From an uncultured Actinomycetes bacterium (GTDB lineage Bacteria; Actinomycetota; Acidimicrobiia; Acidimicrobiales; RAAP-2): a DNA stretch of 64,000 nt. Numbering within the stretch: the stretch's first letter is position 1; the number at the start of each line of letters is the position of its first letter. The notes beneath the pieces are model-generated. The model was given only the letters and a program-made list of their open reading frames with translations. It searched no databases and was not told the origin of the DNA. Position numbers and translations under genes: made by a program. Shown in pieces: positions 50,330-58,763 of this stretch. Location: NCBI GenBank assembly GCA_903860745.1, contig CAIORQ010000105.1, positions 1 through 64,000 on the forward strand. Reading direction: 5' to 3'.

Positions 50330-52504
50330 ATGCCGACCGCCCCCCGTGTCCCCCAACGCCCCTTCGAGATTACCCGTCACGGCGACACCCGCGTCGACCC
50401 CTACCACTGGCTGCGCGACCGCGACGACGACGCGGTCCTCGCCCACCTCCTCGCCGAGAACGCCTACCTCGCCGAGCAGCTGGGCTACCTGGCGCCCCTC
50501 GAGAGCGAGCTCTTCGAGGAGATCAAGGCCCGCATCGAGGAGACCGACATCTCGGTGCCGGTGCGCCGCGGCGGCTGGTGGTACTACGAACGCACCCGCG
50601 AGGGCCTCAACTACCCCATCAGCTGCCGCCTGGCGGTGGGTCCCGACGCCGTCGGGCCACCCGTGATCGACCCCGACGTCGAGATCGAGGGGGAGCAGGT
50701 GATCCTCGACGAGAACCTCGAGGCCGAGGGTCACGACTTCTTGTCCGTCGGCGTGCTGGCGGTGAGCCCCGATGACTCCTGGGTCTGCGTCGGAGTGGAC
50801 TTCGAGGGCGACGAACGCCACCGCGTCACGGTGCGGCCCCTGGCGGGCCAGGCTCCCCTCGACGACGAGCTCGAGGACGTCTACTACGGATTCGCCTGGG
50901 CCGGCGACAGCCGCCACTTCTTCTACACCCGCGTCGACGAGGCCATGCGGCCCTGGCAGTTGTGGCGTCACGAGATCGGCACGCCGGCCGGCCGGGACGT
51001 GCTCATCTTGTCCGAGGAGGACGCGCAGTACAACGTGTCGGTGGGCCGCAGTCGTGACGACGAGGTGATCCTCGTGGCGATCTCCTCGTCCACCACCTCG
51101 GAGTACTACTACCTCGACGCGAACCAGCCGAGGGGCGAGTTCACCCTGCTCGAGGGGCGCCGTCAGGACATCGAGTACGGCGTCGAACACCTGCGTGACG
51201 CCCAGGGTCGACGCTGGTGGCTCAAGATCACCAACGAGGACGCGACCGACTTCCGCCTCCTCGCGCGCCCGGTCGAGGACGCCGGGTCCCCGTGGCGCGA
51301 ACTCGTCGCCCATCGTCCCGGACGGCGGCTCGACGGGGTGGACGCCTTCTCGAACTTCCTGGCGATCTCCGAGCGGGTGGACGGCTGCGCCGCCGTCGCC
51401 ATCGTGACCCTGCTCGAGGGCGAGGACCCCTTCGGCGACCTGGTGCAGCGCATGCGCCTCGTCGACGGCGGTCCCGCGCCCACGACCGTGTCGCTGTCGG
51501 CCAACGCCATGTACGAGACCGGGAACCTGCGCGTGTCGATCACCTCGATGGTGACGCCGCGGCTGGTGGCCGACGTCGACGTCGTCAGCGGCGAGGTCAC
51601 GGTCCTCAAGCAGCAACGCGTCCTGGGGGGCTACGACGCCAGCCGTTACGTCACCGGCCGGCTCTGGGTGACGGCCAGCGACGGTGTGCGGGTGCCCGTC
51701 TCGGTGGTGGCGCGCCGCGACCGGGTGCGGGTGAACGACGACGGCAGCCTCGAGCCGGTGGCGCCCTCGCCCCTCCTGCTCTACGGCTACGGCAGCTACG
51801 AGATCTCCATCGACCCGGGCTTCTCCTCCCTGCGACTGTCGCTGCTCGACCGGGGCGTCGTCTTCGCCATCGCCCACGTCCGCGGCGGTGGCGAGATGGG
51901 GCGCTCCTGGTACGAGATGGGGCGTCTGGCCCAGAAACCCACCACCTTCTCGGACTTCGTGCGGGTGGCGCGCCACCTCGTCGAGACCGGATGGACGACG
52001 CCCGAGCGTCTGTGCGCCCGCGGCGGATCGGCCGGCGGACTGCTGATGGGCGCGGTGATGAACCTCGCCCCGGAGCTCTTTCGCTGCGTCGTGGCCGAGG
52101 TGCCCTTCGTCGACGTCGTCACCACCATGCTCGACGAGACCCTCCCGCTCACCGTGGGCGAGTGGGAGGAGTGGGGAAATCCCGAGGCCAGCGCCACGGC
52201 CTATCGGACGATGAAGTCCTACTCCCCCTACGACCACGTGAGCGCCACCAACGACGACGGCTCTCCTCGGGTCTACCCCCACCTCTTCGCCGCCGGGGGG
52301 CTCAACGACTCACGAGTCGGCTTCTGGGAGCCGGCCAAGTGGGTCCTGAAGCTTCGCGACGCCAACCCGGCGAACGTCGCCTACCTCAAGACCGAGATGG
52401 GTGCCGGCCACGGCGGCCCCTCGGGCCGCTACGACGCCTGGCGCGACGAGGCCCAGATCCTCGCCTTCGTCCTTCACGAACTCGGCGCCACGACCCTCGA
52501 ATAG
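50330..52504 (+). CDS. ptrB: oligopeptidase B (prolyl oligopeptidase family S9)
   Basis: The 724-residue protein has the S9A beta-propeller (~residues 60-400) and the alpha/beta-hydrolase domain with catalytic Ser in GGSAGGLLMG, Asp in the GGLNDSRVGFWEPAKW region and His in GAGHGGPSGRYDAW. Oligopeptidase B cuts short peptides after Arg or Lys. The N-terminal RPFEITRHGDTRVDPYHWLRD is typical. GAGGG touches the ATG. Its end overlaps the convergent gene by 31 bases. Confidence 0.93.
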   Translation: MPTAPRVPQRPFEITRHGDTRVDPYHWLRDRDDDAVLAHLLAENAYLAEQLGYLAPLESELFEEIKARIEETDISVPVRRGGWWYYERTREGLNYPISCRLAVGPDAVGPPVIDPDVEIEGEQVILDENLEAEGHDFLSVGVLAVSPDDSWVCVGVDFEGDERHRVTVRPLAGQAPLDDELEDVYYGFAWAGDSRHFFYTRVDEAMRPWQLWRHEIGTPAGRDVLILSEEDAQYNVSVGRSRDDEVILVAISSSTTSEYYYLDANQPRGEFTLLEGRRQDIEYGVEHLRDAQGRRWWLKITNEDATDFRLLARPVEDAGSPWRELVAHRPGRRLDGVDAFSNFLAISERVDGCAAVAIVTLLEGEDPFGDLVQRMRLVDGGPAPTTVSLSANAMYETGNLRVSITSMVTPRLVADVDVVSGEVTVLKQQRVLGGYDASRYVTGRLWVTASDGVRVPVSVVARRDRVRVNDDGSLEPVAPSPLLLYGYGSYEISIDPGFSSLRLSLLDRGVVFAIAHVRGGGEMGRSWYEMGRLAQKPTTFSDFVRVARHLVETGWTTPERLCARGGSAGGLLMGAVMNLAPELFRCVVAEVPFVDVVTTMLDETLPLTVGEWEEWGNPEASATAYRTMKSYSPYDHVSATNDDGSPRVYPHLFAAGGLNDSRVGFWEPAKWVLKLRDANPANVAYLKTEMGAGHGGPSGRYDAWRDEAQILAFVLHELGATTLE

Positions 52505-52947
52505 GTGGCGAGGGCCCCCAAGGAGTGGGTCGTCGGATGGTGAGCAGCGTGCAGGAGGGCCACGAGCAGGGCCAGCACCGCGACGACGATCACCACCACC
52601 CACCAGATCCGACGGCGCAGTCGCGGGAGCGGGGAATGGCGCATCGACCGATTGAGCGCCCACTGGTCGGAGTGGCGCAGGTGCACCGGCGGCGTCTCCG
52701 GCGCCGGCGGGCTGTTCTCGCCGAAGACGAGGTCGGTGTCGGGATCGAGGCGGGGCAGTCGAACGGGGTGGGTCGTGGGCGCCTCGGTGCCGTCGAGGAT
52801 GCGAAAGCCCCGCGAGGGCTGATAGGGCGAGGGCGGCAGGGTCGGGCGCACGTCACGGCGGCGGGGCCCCGCGAGGCGGCCGCGCAGCAGGAAGGCGAGT
52901 ACGAGTGCGACCAGGACGACACCTCCGGCGACCTTGATCACCATCAT
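52474..52947 (-). CDS. small two-helix membrane protein, unknown
   Basis: The 157-residue protein has an N-terminal hydrophobic helix (VAGGVVLVALVLAFLLRG), a Pro-rich polar middle of about 90 residues and a second helix (IWWVVVIVVAVLALLVALL) followed by a short tail. No family is recognised. It overlaps the ptrB 3' end by 31 bases on the opposite strand, and its codon pattern supports translation only moderately. Confidence 0.55.
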   Translation of the reverse strand: MMVIKVAGGVVLVALVLAFLLRGRLAGPRRRDVRPTLPPSPYQPSRGFRILDGTEAPTTHPVRLPRLDPDTDLVFGENSPPAPETPPVHLRHSDQWALNRSMRHSPLPRLRRRIWWVVVIVVAVLALLVALLHAAHHPTTHSLGALATYSRVVAPSS

Positions 52948-53010
52948 GCGTCGCCGCCTCTCTGCACTGACCCTCCCGCCTCGTTCGTCAGCGTAGCCAA
53001 GCGGGCCCGC

Positions 53011-53484
53011 TCAGGCGAGCTCGCCGAAGCCCCCGCGGAAATAGACGAGAGGGTGCGCGTGGCGCGCGTGGGCGAAGCTCACCTCGACCGTGCAGACGTC
53101 GTGGTCCCCGTGGGTGGTGATCCCCGTGATCCGCCCCTCGAGATGCGCGAGGGCGCCCGCGAGTAGGGGCGAACCTCCGGGCGCGGCGTCCCAGGGCACC
53201 TGGGCGAACTTGTCGATCCCCGAGGTCGCGAAGAGTCGGGCCAGAGGCTCCTGCTCGGCGGCGAGGACGTTCACCGCGACGAGCGCCGACTGTCGAACAC
53301 GCTCCCAGGACCTCCCCGACGACGTCGCCGCGAAGAGCACCATGGGCGGCTCGAGCGAGAGGGAGCCGAAGGTCTGACAGGTGAAGCCGGCGGGTCCCTC
53401 GGCGGTGGCGGCGGTGACGATCACGAGCCCGGTGACGAAGTGGCCCAGGACCTCCTTGAAGTGCGACGGGTCGGGAGCGCTCAC
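53011..53484 (-). CDS. flavin reductase-like domain protein
   Basis: The 157-residue protein has the flavin reductase (HpaC/split-barrel) pattern: HFVTGLVIVTA, GFTCQTFGSLSLEPPMVLFAATSSGRSWERVR, then LEGRI and GDHDVCTVEV. Such proteins supply reduced FMN or FAD to monooxygenases or reduce flavins with NAD(P)H. The GTG at 53484 lies six bases after TAGGGT, a box that includes the stop codon of the upstream mutY. Confidence 0.87.
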   Translation of the reverse strand: MSAPDPSHFKEVLGHFVTGLVIVTAATAEGPAGFTCQTFGSLSLEPPMVLFAATSSGRSWERVRQSALVAVNVLAAEQEPLARLFATSGIDKFAQVPWDAAPGGSPLLAGALAHLEGRITGITTHGDHDVCTVEVSFAHARHAHPLVYFRGGFGELA

Positions 53485-53496
53485 GAGGGAACCCTA
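53485..53496 (-). promoter_or_regulatory. leaderless promoter of flavin reductase gene
   Basis: TAGGGT (53491-53496, minus strand) ends six bases before the GTG; its first three bases are the mutY stop codon. Confidence 0.45.
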
Positions 53497-54408
53497 CCGG
53501 GACGGGCGCCGCGCGGTGCCCAGGACCAGGCGCGACCCCAGGACGCTCACGAGACCCTCGCCCACCAGGCCCTCTAAGAGGCGCTCGAGGCGCGCCGCGT
53601 CGACGTCACCGAGTTCGCGGTGCAGGTCACCTCGGGTGCGCGCAGCCTCCTCCAGGAGGCGCAGCAACCGACCACGGATCTGGCGGTCCGAACCGGCGAA
53701 GGAGCCCTGGGGGCGCGACACCGCGGCCGAACGCGGTGCGGGGTCCTCTCCCCCGTCGCGCCGCCACCGGCAGCACCGGGCGACCGGGCAGGTGCCGCAG
53801 CGCGGCGTGGCCGTGCAGAACTGCGCCCCCAGGTCGAGCAGGGACTGGTTGAACGCCGCCGCCCCGCGGCGCGGCAGCAGGGCCGCGGCCAGGTCGCGGG
53901 CCTCACGCGGGGTCAGGGCGCGGTTGGCCAGGGCTCGCGCCAGGACCCGCCCGACGTTGGTGTCGAGGACGGCGACGCGCTCGCCGAAGGCGAAGCTGGC
54001 CACCGCGTGAGCGGTGTAGCTCCCCACGCCGGGCAGGGCCAGCAGGTCCGGCACCGACGACGGCACGCGGCCCTCGTGGCGTTCGACCATCAGCCGAGCG
54101 GCGTCGTGCAGGGCCTTGGCGCGGCGCGGGTAGCCCAGTCCTCGCCAGGCGCGCAGCACCTCGTCGAGACCGGCCCCGGCGCAGGCCGCCGGCGTCGGGA
54201 AGAGGTCCAAGAAGCGCCGCCACGGCTCGAGCACCCGGGCCGTCGAGGTCTGTTGCAACATGACCTCGGCGACGTAGACCGCCCAGGGGTCGCCCACGCC
54301 AATCCAGGGCAGGTCGCGACGTAGTCGCCCACGCGCCCTCACCAGCGCGGGCCGCAGGGTGGAGACGGCGACTTCGAGGTCAGCGTCGAGGCGGACGCCC
54401 GGTGTCAC
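53494..54408 (-). CDS. mutY: A/G-specific adenine glycosylase MutY
   Basis: The 304-residue enzyme has the catalytic glutamate in EVMLQQT, the HhH-GPD LPGVGSYTAHAVASFAFGE and catalytic aspartate in VLDTNVGRV, and a C-terminal winged-helix-like region in place of the NUDIX-like domain, as in mycobacterial MutY. It removes adenine paired with 8-oxoguanine. The cluster motif CTATPRCGTCPVARCC has only five residues between the first two cysteines, where Cx6Cx2Cx5C is standard. Its start is a GTG at 54408. Confidence 0.93.
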   Translation of the reverse strand: MTPGVRLDADLEVAVSTLRPALVRARGRLRRDLPWIGVGDPWAVYVAEVMLQQTSTARVLEPWRRFLDLFPTPAACAGAGLDEVLRAWRGLGYPRRAKALHDAARLMVERHEGRVPSSVPDLLALPGVGSYTAHAVASFAFGERVAVLDTNVGRVLARALANRALTPREARDLAAALLPRRGAAAFNQSLLDLGAQFCTATPRCGTCPVARCCRWRRDGGEDPAPRSAAVSRPQGSFAGSDRQIRGRLLRLLEEAARTRGDLHRELGDVDAARLERLLEGLVGEGLVSVLGSRLVLGTARRPSR

Positions 54409-54415
54409 GCCGGCG

Positions 54416-54847
54416 CTACAAGAGGGCGGTCAGCGGACGGGTCGTGAACGAGACGGTGCTGCCCGTCAAGGACTCGCCGTCGATGACCAGTCGCCACGTG
54501 TAGCGCGAGTCCGGCGCCAGGGGCAGCGGCGGAAAGTTCACCGCGATCGGCACGTCCACTGGAGTGCCCGCGGGCAGACCTTCGGGGGTGGGGATCGTGA
54601 AGTCGTTGCGAACCTCGATGGTCTGCACGCCCTCGGGCGTCTCGAACTGCACGAGGTGCCCGTCGGCGTCCTCGAGGAACAACTCCCAGTGATGGGCCTG
54701 TTCGAACTCGTGGGGCTCGACCTCGACCTTGATGGCGATGGCCGACGGGACCGGGTCCGGACCACTGATGGACCAGCCACCCCCGAGGATGTAGAGCTTG
54801 CCGTCGGCAATCTGGGCGGCGTCGGCGAGCAACATCGTGATGTTCAT
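54416..54847 (-). CDS. conserved actinobacterial protein of unknown function
   Basis: The 143-residue protein begins MNITMLLADAAQIADGKLYILGGGWSISGPDPVPSA, a pattern I associate with an actinobacterial domain of unknown function (probably DUF6941). It is a cytosolic, beta-rich protein with HEFEQAHHWELFLEDADGH and a final YTWRLVIDGE strand. No catalytic residues are evident. The ATG is six bases after TAGGCT (leaderless). It lies seven bases upstream of mutY on the same strand. Confidence 0.75.
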   Translation of the reverse strand: MNITMLLADAAQIADGKLYILGGGWSISGPDPVPSAIAIKVEVEPHEFEQAHHWELFLEDADGHLVQFETPEGVQTIEVRNDFTIPTPEGLPAGTPVDVPIAVNFPPLPLAPDSRYTWRLVIDGESLTGSTVSFTTRPLTALL

Positions 54848-54859
54848 GCTGCCAGCCTA
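54848..54859 (-). promoter_or_regulatory. leaderless promoter of DUF6941-like gene (and mutY)
   Basis: TAGGCT (54854-54859, minus strand) ends six bases before the ATG at 54847. Confidence 0.55.
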
Positions 54860-54983
54860 GACAATGCCCACGAAGCCCACGACCGGCGGCGTCGACGGGA
54901 GAGTGGTGGAAATTTCTATACTCTTATCAGGTATTTAATACGATTATTATCGCCGCGCGGGGCGACGGCGCACGTCTGCGCGG

Positions 54984-54996
54984 TAGCCTTGCAACC
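54984..54996 (+). promoter_or_regulatory. leaderless promoter of NlpC/P60 gene
   Basis: TAGCCT (54984-54989) ends seven bases before the GTG at 54997. An AT-rich island (54909-54951), with an imperfect palindrome GTATTTAATAC at 54931-54941, lies 35-75 bases upstream. Confidence 0.55.
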
Positions 54997-56112
54997 GTGA
55001 CTCACGTCGAGCGTCTCGCGCGCCCTTCGACGCTTCGACTCGCGAGCGGACCCCAAAGGTCCCGGTGGATACTCACCACGTTCGTCGCACTGGCGGTGTC
55101 CTCGGGCGCCGTCATAGCCCAGTCGCACCCGGCCGGCGCCACCAACGTCGCCGCGGAGAAGCAGCAGGCCCAGGACCTCTACAAGCAGATCCAGCGCGTC
55201 GGCGCCCAGGTGCAGTTCCTCGGCCAGAAGTACGACCTCGCCCACCTCAAGCTCGACCAGATCAGGAACACGATCGCCAACACCAAGGCCATCGTCGCGG
55301 GCATCCAGGGCAAGGTGCTCTCCGACGACGCCCAACTCAAGTCCGACGCCATCTACGCCTACGTCAACGGCGGGTCGGCGGCGTCGAACAACCCCCTCTT
55401 CACGACCGACGCCAACGCAGTGGGCTCCACGAGCGTCTACAACCAGGTCGCCGAGGGCAACATCGGCTCGGTGATCGCCACCTTGAAGACCAACCGGGTC
55501 GAACTCACCCAGGAGCGCGGCATCCTGGCCGCCGAGGAGGCGGCGGCCCAGGCCAACGCCAACGCCGCCCTGGCGACCTACCGCCAGTACCTCACGCTCC
55601 AGGCGAAGATCGAGCAGGCCCGTTCCCAGGTCGAGGGCCAGATCTCGGCCTACTACAACGCCATCCAGGCGGCCGCCAACGCCGCCTCCGCCCGGGCGGT
55701 GACCACGGCCATCGCCAACCCCTCGCCCTCCAGCGGCGCCGCCCCCGGACCCGATCCCCTGGGCGAGGCGGCCGTGCGCGCCGCCGAGCAGTACCTGGGC
55801 GTCCCCTACGTCTGGGGCGGCGCTTCGAGGTACGGCGTGGACTGTTCGGGCCTCGTGATGCTGGCCTACGACGCCGTCGGCGTCTACCTTCCGCACTACT
55901 CCGGGGATCAGTTCGACGACACCGAACGAGTGCCCCTCTACGACATCCAGCCCGGTGACCTCCTCTTCTACGGCTACAACGGCGACGAGCACGTGGCCAT
56001 GTACGTCGGCGGCGGCATGATGATCGAGGCGCCCGAGACCGGCTACACCGTGCACATCACGCCCATCCGCCTGGGCTGGGGCTTCGCGGGGATCGGTCGC
56101 GTGCGCGCCTAG
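54997..56112 (+). CDS. secreted NlpC/P60 endopeptidase with coiled coil (RipC-like)
   Basis: The 371-residue protein has a signal peptide (WILTTFVALAVSSGAVIA, cleavage near SHPAGA), a long helical coiled-coil region (residues ~50-230) and a C-terminal NlpC/P60 domain (from ~255) with catalytic Cys in YGVDCSGLVMLAY and His in DEHVAMYVGGG. It cleaves peptidoglycan stem peptides. The coiled coil plus NlpC/P60 design is that of mycobacterial RipC, activated by FtsEX; ftsEX is in the same window. An Lgt-like gene follows two bases after the stop. Confidence 0.92.
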   Translation: MTHVERLARPSTLRLASGPQRSRWILTTFVALAVSSGAVIAQSHPAGATNVAAEKQQAQDLYKQIQRVGAQVQFLGQKYDLAHLKLDQIRNTIANTKAIVAGIQGKVLSDDAQLKSDAIYAYVNGGSAASNNPLFTTDANAVGSTSVYNQVAEGNIGSVIATLKTNRVELTQERGILAAEEAAAQANANAALATYRQYLTLQAKIEQARSQVEGQISAYYNAIQAAANAASARAVTTAIANPSPSSGAAPGPDPLGEAAVRAAEQYLGVPYVWGGASRYGVDCSGLVMLAYDAVGVYLPHYSGDQFDDTERVPLYDIQPGDLLFYGYNGDEHVAMYVGGGMMIEAPETGYTVHITPIRLGWGFAGIGRVRA

Positions 56113-56114
56113 CG

Positions 56115-56888
56115 ATGTCGGGCGTCCCCACCTCGGTGCACCTCGGCCCGCTCGTCTTTCACCTCTACGGACTGGGACTCGGGGTCGCCGCCTACGTCAC
56201 CTTCCTCTACTGCGAGCGACGCCTGCGCCGCCACGGTGTCGACGTCGCGCGCTTCGGCCGCTACGCCGCCGCGCTCATCGTGGCCGGACTCGTCGGAGCG
56301 AGAGCGGCCAACATCGCCACCAACTGGTCGTACTACGCGGGGCATCCCGGACGGTGGATCGCGGTGTGGCAAGGCGGTCTGGCCAGTTTCGGGGGCATCG
56401 CCCTGGCCCTGCCGGTGGGCGTCGTGCTGCAGCGCCGCTGGTGGCCCGCGACGGGGCTCGCCACCTTCTGCGACGCCGTGGTGCCCGCCCTCGTCGCGGG
56501 CTGGGCCCTGGGACGGGTGCTGGGACCGCAGTTCATGGTCAACGGCGGCGGTCACGCGACCACCTCCTGGTTCGGCCTGCACTACCACGGCCAGGTCGGC
56601 AAGCGGGTGCCGGTACCCCTGATCCAGGGGGCCGAGGACGCGGCCCTGTGGCTGGCGCTGTTGCACCTCGAGGCCAGGCGGACGCTGCGCGCCGCGGGTC
56701 AGCTCTCGGCGGTCGCGATGTTCGTCTGGGGACTCGTGCGCGCGTACGACGAGCACTGGCTCTTGGGCGAGGAGTCCCACAGCGGCTCCGTCGGCGTCCA
56801 GCTGGCGGGGCTGGCCCTCGCGCTCGGCGGCGTCCTTGTGTGGTGGCGCGTGCGCCGACACGACGGGCTGCGCACGGCGTCAGACTAG
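56115..56888 (+). CDS. Lgt-like prolipoprotein diacylglyceryl transferase family membrane protein
   Basis: The 257-residue protein has several membrane helices and the Lgt layout: VPTSVHLGPLVFHLYGLGLG opening, GLVGARAANI, WQGGLASFGGIALALPVG and ALGRVLGPQFMVNGGG, then a late GLVRAYDEHWLLG. Lgt transfers diacylglyceryl to the lipobox cysteine. The usual GRxGNFxNxE core is altered (arginine kept, GNxxNxE lost), so it may be a divergent paralog. The gene is two bases after the NlpC/P60 stop and overlaps the convergent next gene by four bases. Confidence 0.72.
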   Translation: MSGVPTSVHLGPLVFHLYGLGLGVAAYVTFLYCERRLRRHGVDVARFGRYAAALIVAGLVGARAANIATNWSYYAGHPGRWIAVWQGGLASFGGIALALPVGVVLQRRWWPATGLATFCDAVVPALVAGWALGRVLGPQFMVNGGGHATTSWFGLHYHGQVGKRVPVPLIQGAEDAALWLALLHLEARRTLRAAGQLSAVAMFVWGLVRAYDEHWLLGEESHSGSVGVQLAGLALALGGVLVWWRVRRHDGLRTASD

Positions 56889-57904
56889 AAGAGCGAGTTC
56901 CACTCCTCGTCGCTCAACACACCGAGACGGATGACCTCCGTGTCGCCGGACACGGTGTTGCGCGCGTCGTCGACGTAGGAGACGTGGTCCAGGCCGAGAC
57001 GTCGCCAGGGCGAGAAGACCCGACGGGTCGGCGACGGGTTCGAATAGATCCCTCGCACCAAGAGGCCCTGCTCGGAGGCCGCAATCACCACGGCCGGTCG
57101 AACCTTGGACTGCTGCTCGGGCGCGGCGGGGTCGACGGCGTCGAAGGGCACCTCGGTGGTCACGACCGAACCGGCCAGGGGGTGGGCGACGTCGTAGAGC
57201 GCGGCTTCGGCCGGCGTGAGCGAGGCCGAGCGACGGGTGACCTCGAGGTGCGCCGACGGACTCGGCGCGGGGGGGACGGGGGCAGGGACGACGGGCCTCT
57301 TCTTCTCCACCTTCACCTTGGGTCCGTGGGCGGCCTTCGCCTTGGCGGCCTGGGCCTGCTTGCGGGCCTTCTCCTGCTCGCGGCGCAGTCGGCGCTGCTC
57401 GCGCACCGACTCGTCCACCACCTTGGGGGAGAGCAGGGAGGCCTGGCCGATCGTGATCTCGATCTCGGGCAGGGCGAGGGCCTCGTCCTCGCCGAGGAGA
57501 CGCCGGCAGTGCGGCGCCGCCGGGAACTCGTTGCCGATGGCGAAACCCAGGACCGCGACGACCTGGTCGTCGTTCAACTCCGCACCACGCAACGAGGCCA
57601 CCGCCTCGCTCAACTGCTCGTAGGTGGGGGTCTCGCTGTGCTCTCCCAGGGCCTCGATGACCTTGTCGAGGGGCTCCATGGCCAACAGCTCCAGCAGGCC
57701 CGACACGGCGTCGATGGGCGCACCCGCCGCGAAGGCGCCCACGTCACGCTTCTTCTGCAGGTTCCGCAGGGGTAGGGCCACGACCGCGCTGACCTTCGCC
57801 CCCTGGAACTGCAAGGAGTCCACGACCGCCATCACGGCGTCGGGATCGAGCTTGGCGATGGTGCGACGCATCACGTCGTGGGGGCTGGCGGTCAGTGCGG
57901 TCAT
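56885..57904 (-). CDS. unknown helical domain fused to a MazF/PemK-like domain
   Basis: The 339-residue protein has three parts. Residues 1 to ~160 are helical with no recognised family (MTALTASPHDVMRRTIAKLDPD onward). Residues ~160-215 are a highly charged Arg/Lys/Ala coiled coil with a Pro-rich linker. Residues ~245-339 look like a MazF/PemK barrel: QSKVRPAVVIA, GLLVRGIYSNP, WRRLGLDHVSYVD and a final SDEEWNSLF. MazF toxins cut RNA and normally are ~110 residues with a separate antitoxin; none is encoded next to it. Function is unknown. Confidence 0.6.
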   Translation of the reverse strand: MTALTASPHDVMRRTIAKLDPDAVMAVVDSLQFQGAKVSAVVALPLRNLQKKRDVGAFAAGAPIDAVSGLLELLAMEPLDKVIEALGEHSETPTYEQLSEAVASLRGAELNDDQVVAVLGFAIGNEFPAAPHCRRLLGEDEALALPEIEITIGQASLLSPKVVDESVREQRRLRREQEKARKQAQAAKAKAAHGPKVKVEKKRPVVPAPVPPAPSPSAHLEVTRRSASLTPAEAALYDVAHPLAGSVVTTEVPFDAVDPAAPEQQSKVRPAVVIAASEQGLLVRGIYSNPSPTRRVFSPWRRLGLDHVSYVDDARNTVSGDTEVIRLGVLSDEEWNSLF

Positions 57905-58246
57905 GGGTTCCTACTTCGAATGGCTGGAGCGACGAGGCCACGGGGAACCTCGTCTCGACGAGGAGCCGCCACGGCGGCCCCGGGTACCCGTCCACTGTAC
58001 CGAGGTGCGCGCCAGACCTCGAAACCGGCCACCGACCGGTCGCCGGAAACTCGTCGATACGGGCCGCCGTGTCCCTGGGAGGGAAGTTCCGACGTGACCG
58101 GACCACTCGAAGCTCCCGGGTGGCACGATGACTCACTGCGTAGTTCCCCGCCATTCGGTGGTGGCCGATGGCCCATCAGGTGGCTCGGGGCGCGACGTCA
58201 CCCTGCCGCTCGCGGGCGTCATCGGCTCGTCCAGACCATCGTCAGG
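57905..58246. other. gene-poor region with palindromes
   Basis: No gene is convincing in these 342 bases. Just upstream of the MazF-like gene are three palindromes: CCTCGTC-TC-GACGAGG (57948-57963), GCCGCC-AC-GGCGGC (57965-57978) and GGGTACCC (57982-57989). They are 44-85 bases before its start codon and could be operator sites. The right part leads into a membrane-protein fragment. Confidence 0.4.
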
Positions 58247-58642
58247 GTGTACGACTCGCCGGTGGTGGCCGCGGGTCCCGGACGTATCCTCGCGGTGGCC
58301 CTCGCCGTCGGTATCGGCGTGAGGGTCGCGCGACGACGAGCCTCCCTCGTCCACGTCGTCTGGCTGGCGGCGCTCGCCTTGACCCTGCGCTGCGTCGTCG
58401 AACCCGTGATGGTCCCCTTCTACCTTCTTCCGGGCACGCTGCTGATGACGGTCACGAGCGCGGCGTTGGACCGGTCCCGTCTCCTCGTGACGACGTCCGC
58501 CCTGGCGGCGGTCAACGTGATGAGTTTCTGGCACACCGGGGAGTGGACCTACTACCTGATCATGATGACGCTGCTGGTCATCGCCCTGCTCGCCTCCCGT
58601 CCCGGCGTCACCACGCGCCCCGCACCCGACACCCCACGGTGA
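58247..58642 (+). pseudogene. fragment of a polytopic membrane protein
   Basis: The frame from about 58238 encodes several membrane helices (GRILAVALAVGIGVRVARR, LVHVVWLAALALTLRCVVEPV, FYLLPGTLLMTVTSAAL, LLVTTSALAAVNVMSF, YYLIMMTLLVIALLAS) resembling the end of a larger integral-membrane protein such as a polyprenol-dependent glycosyltransferase. The upstream codons of the track ORF are low-complexity and not membrane-like, so the N-terminal part seems lost. A short intact gene from the GTG at 58247 (about 131 residues) is the alternative. No ribosome-binding site is visible. Confidence 0.45.
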
Positions 58643-58763
58643 CACATGTTGTCAGCCGGAGCGATGGCGCGAAGGCCCGCGACATCGCCAGAGGCGACCC
58701 ACGACCCGAGCGCCACACCGGGAGAGCGCCGCGGACCCAGCGTCGCGATCCCCTAACGATACA

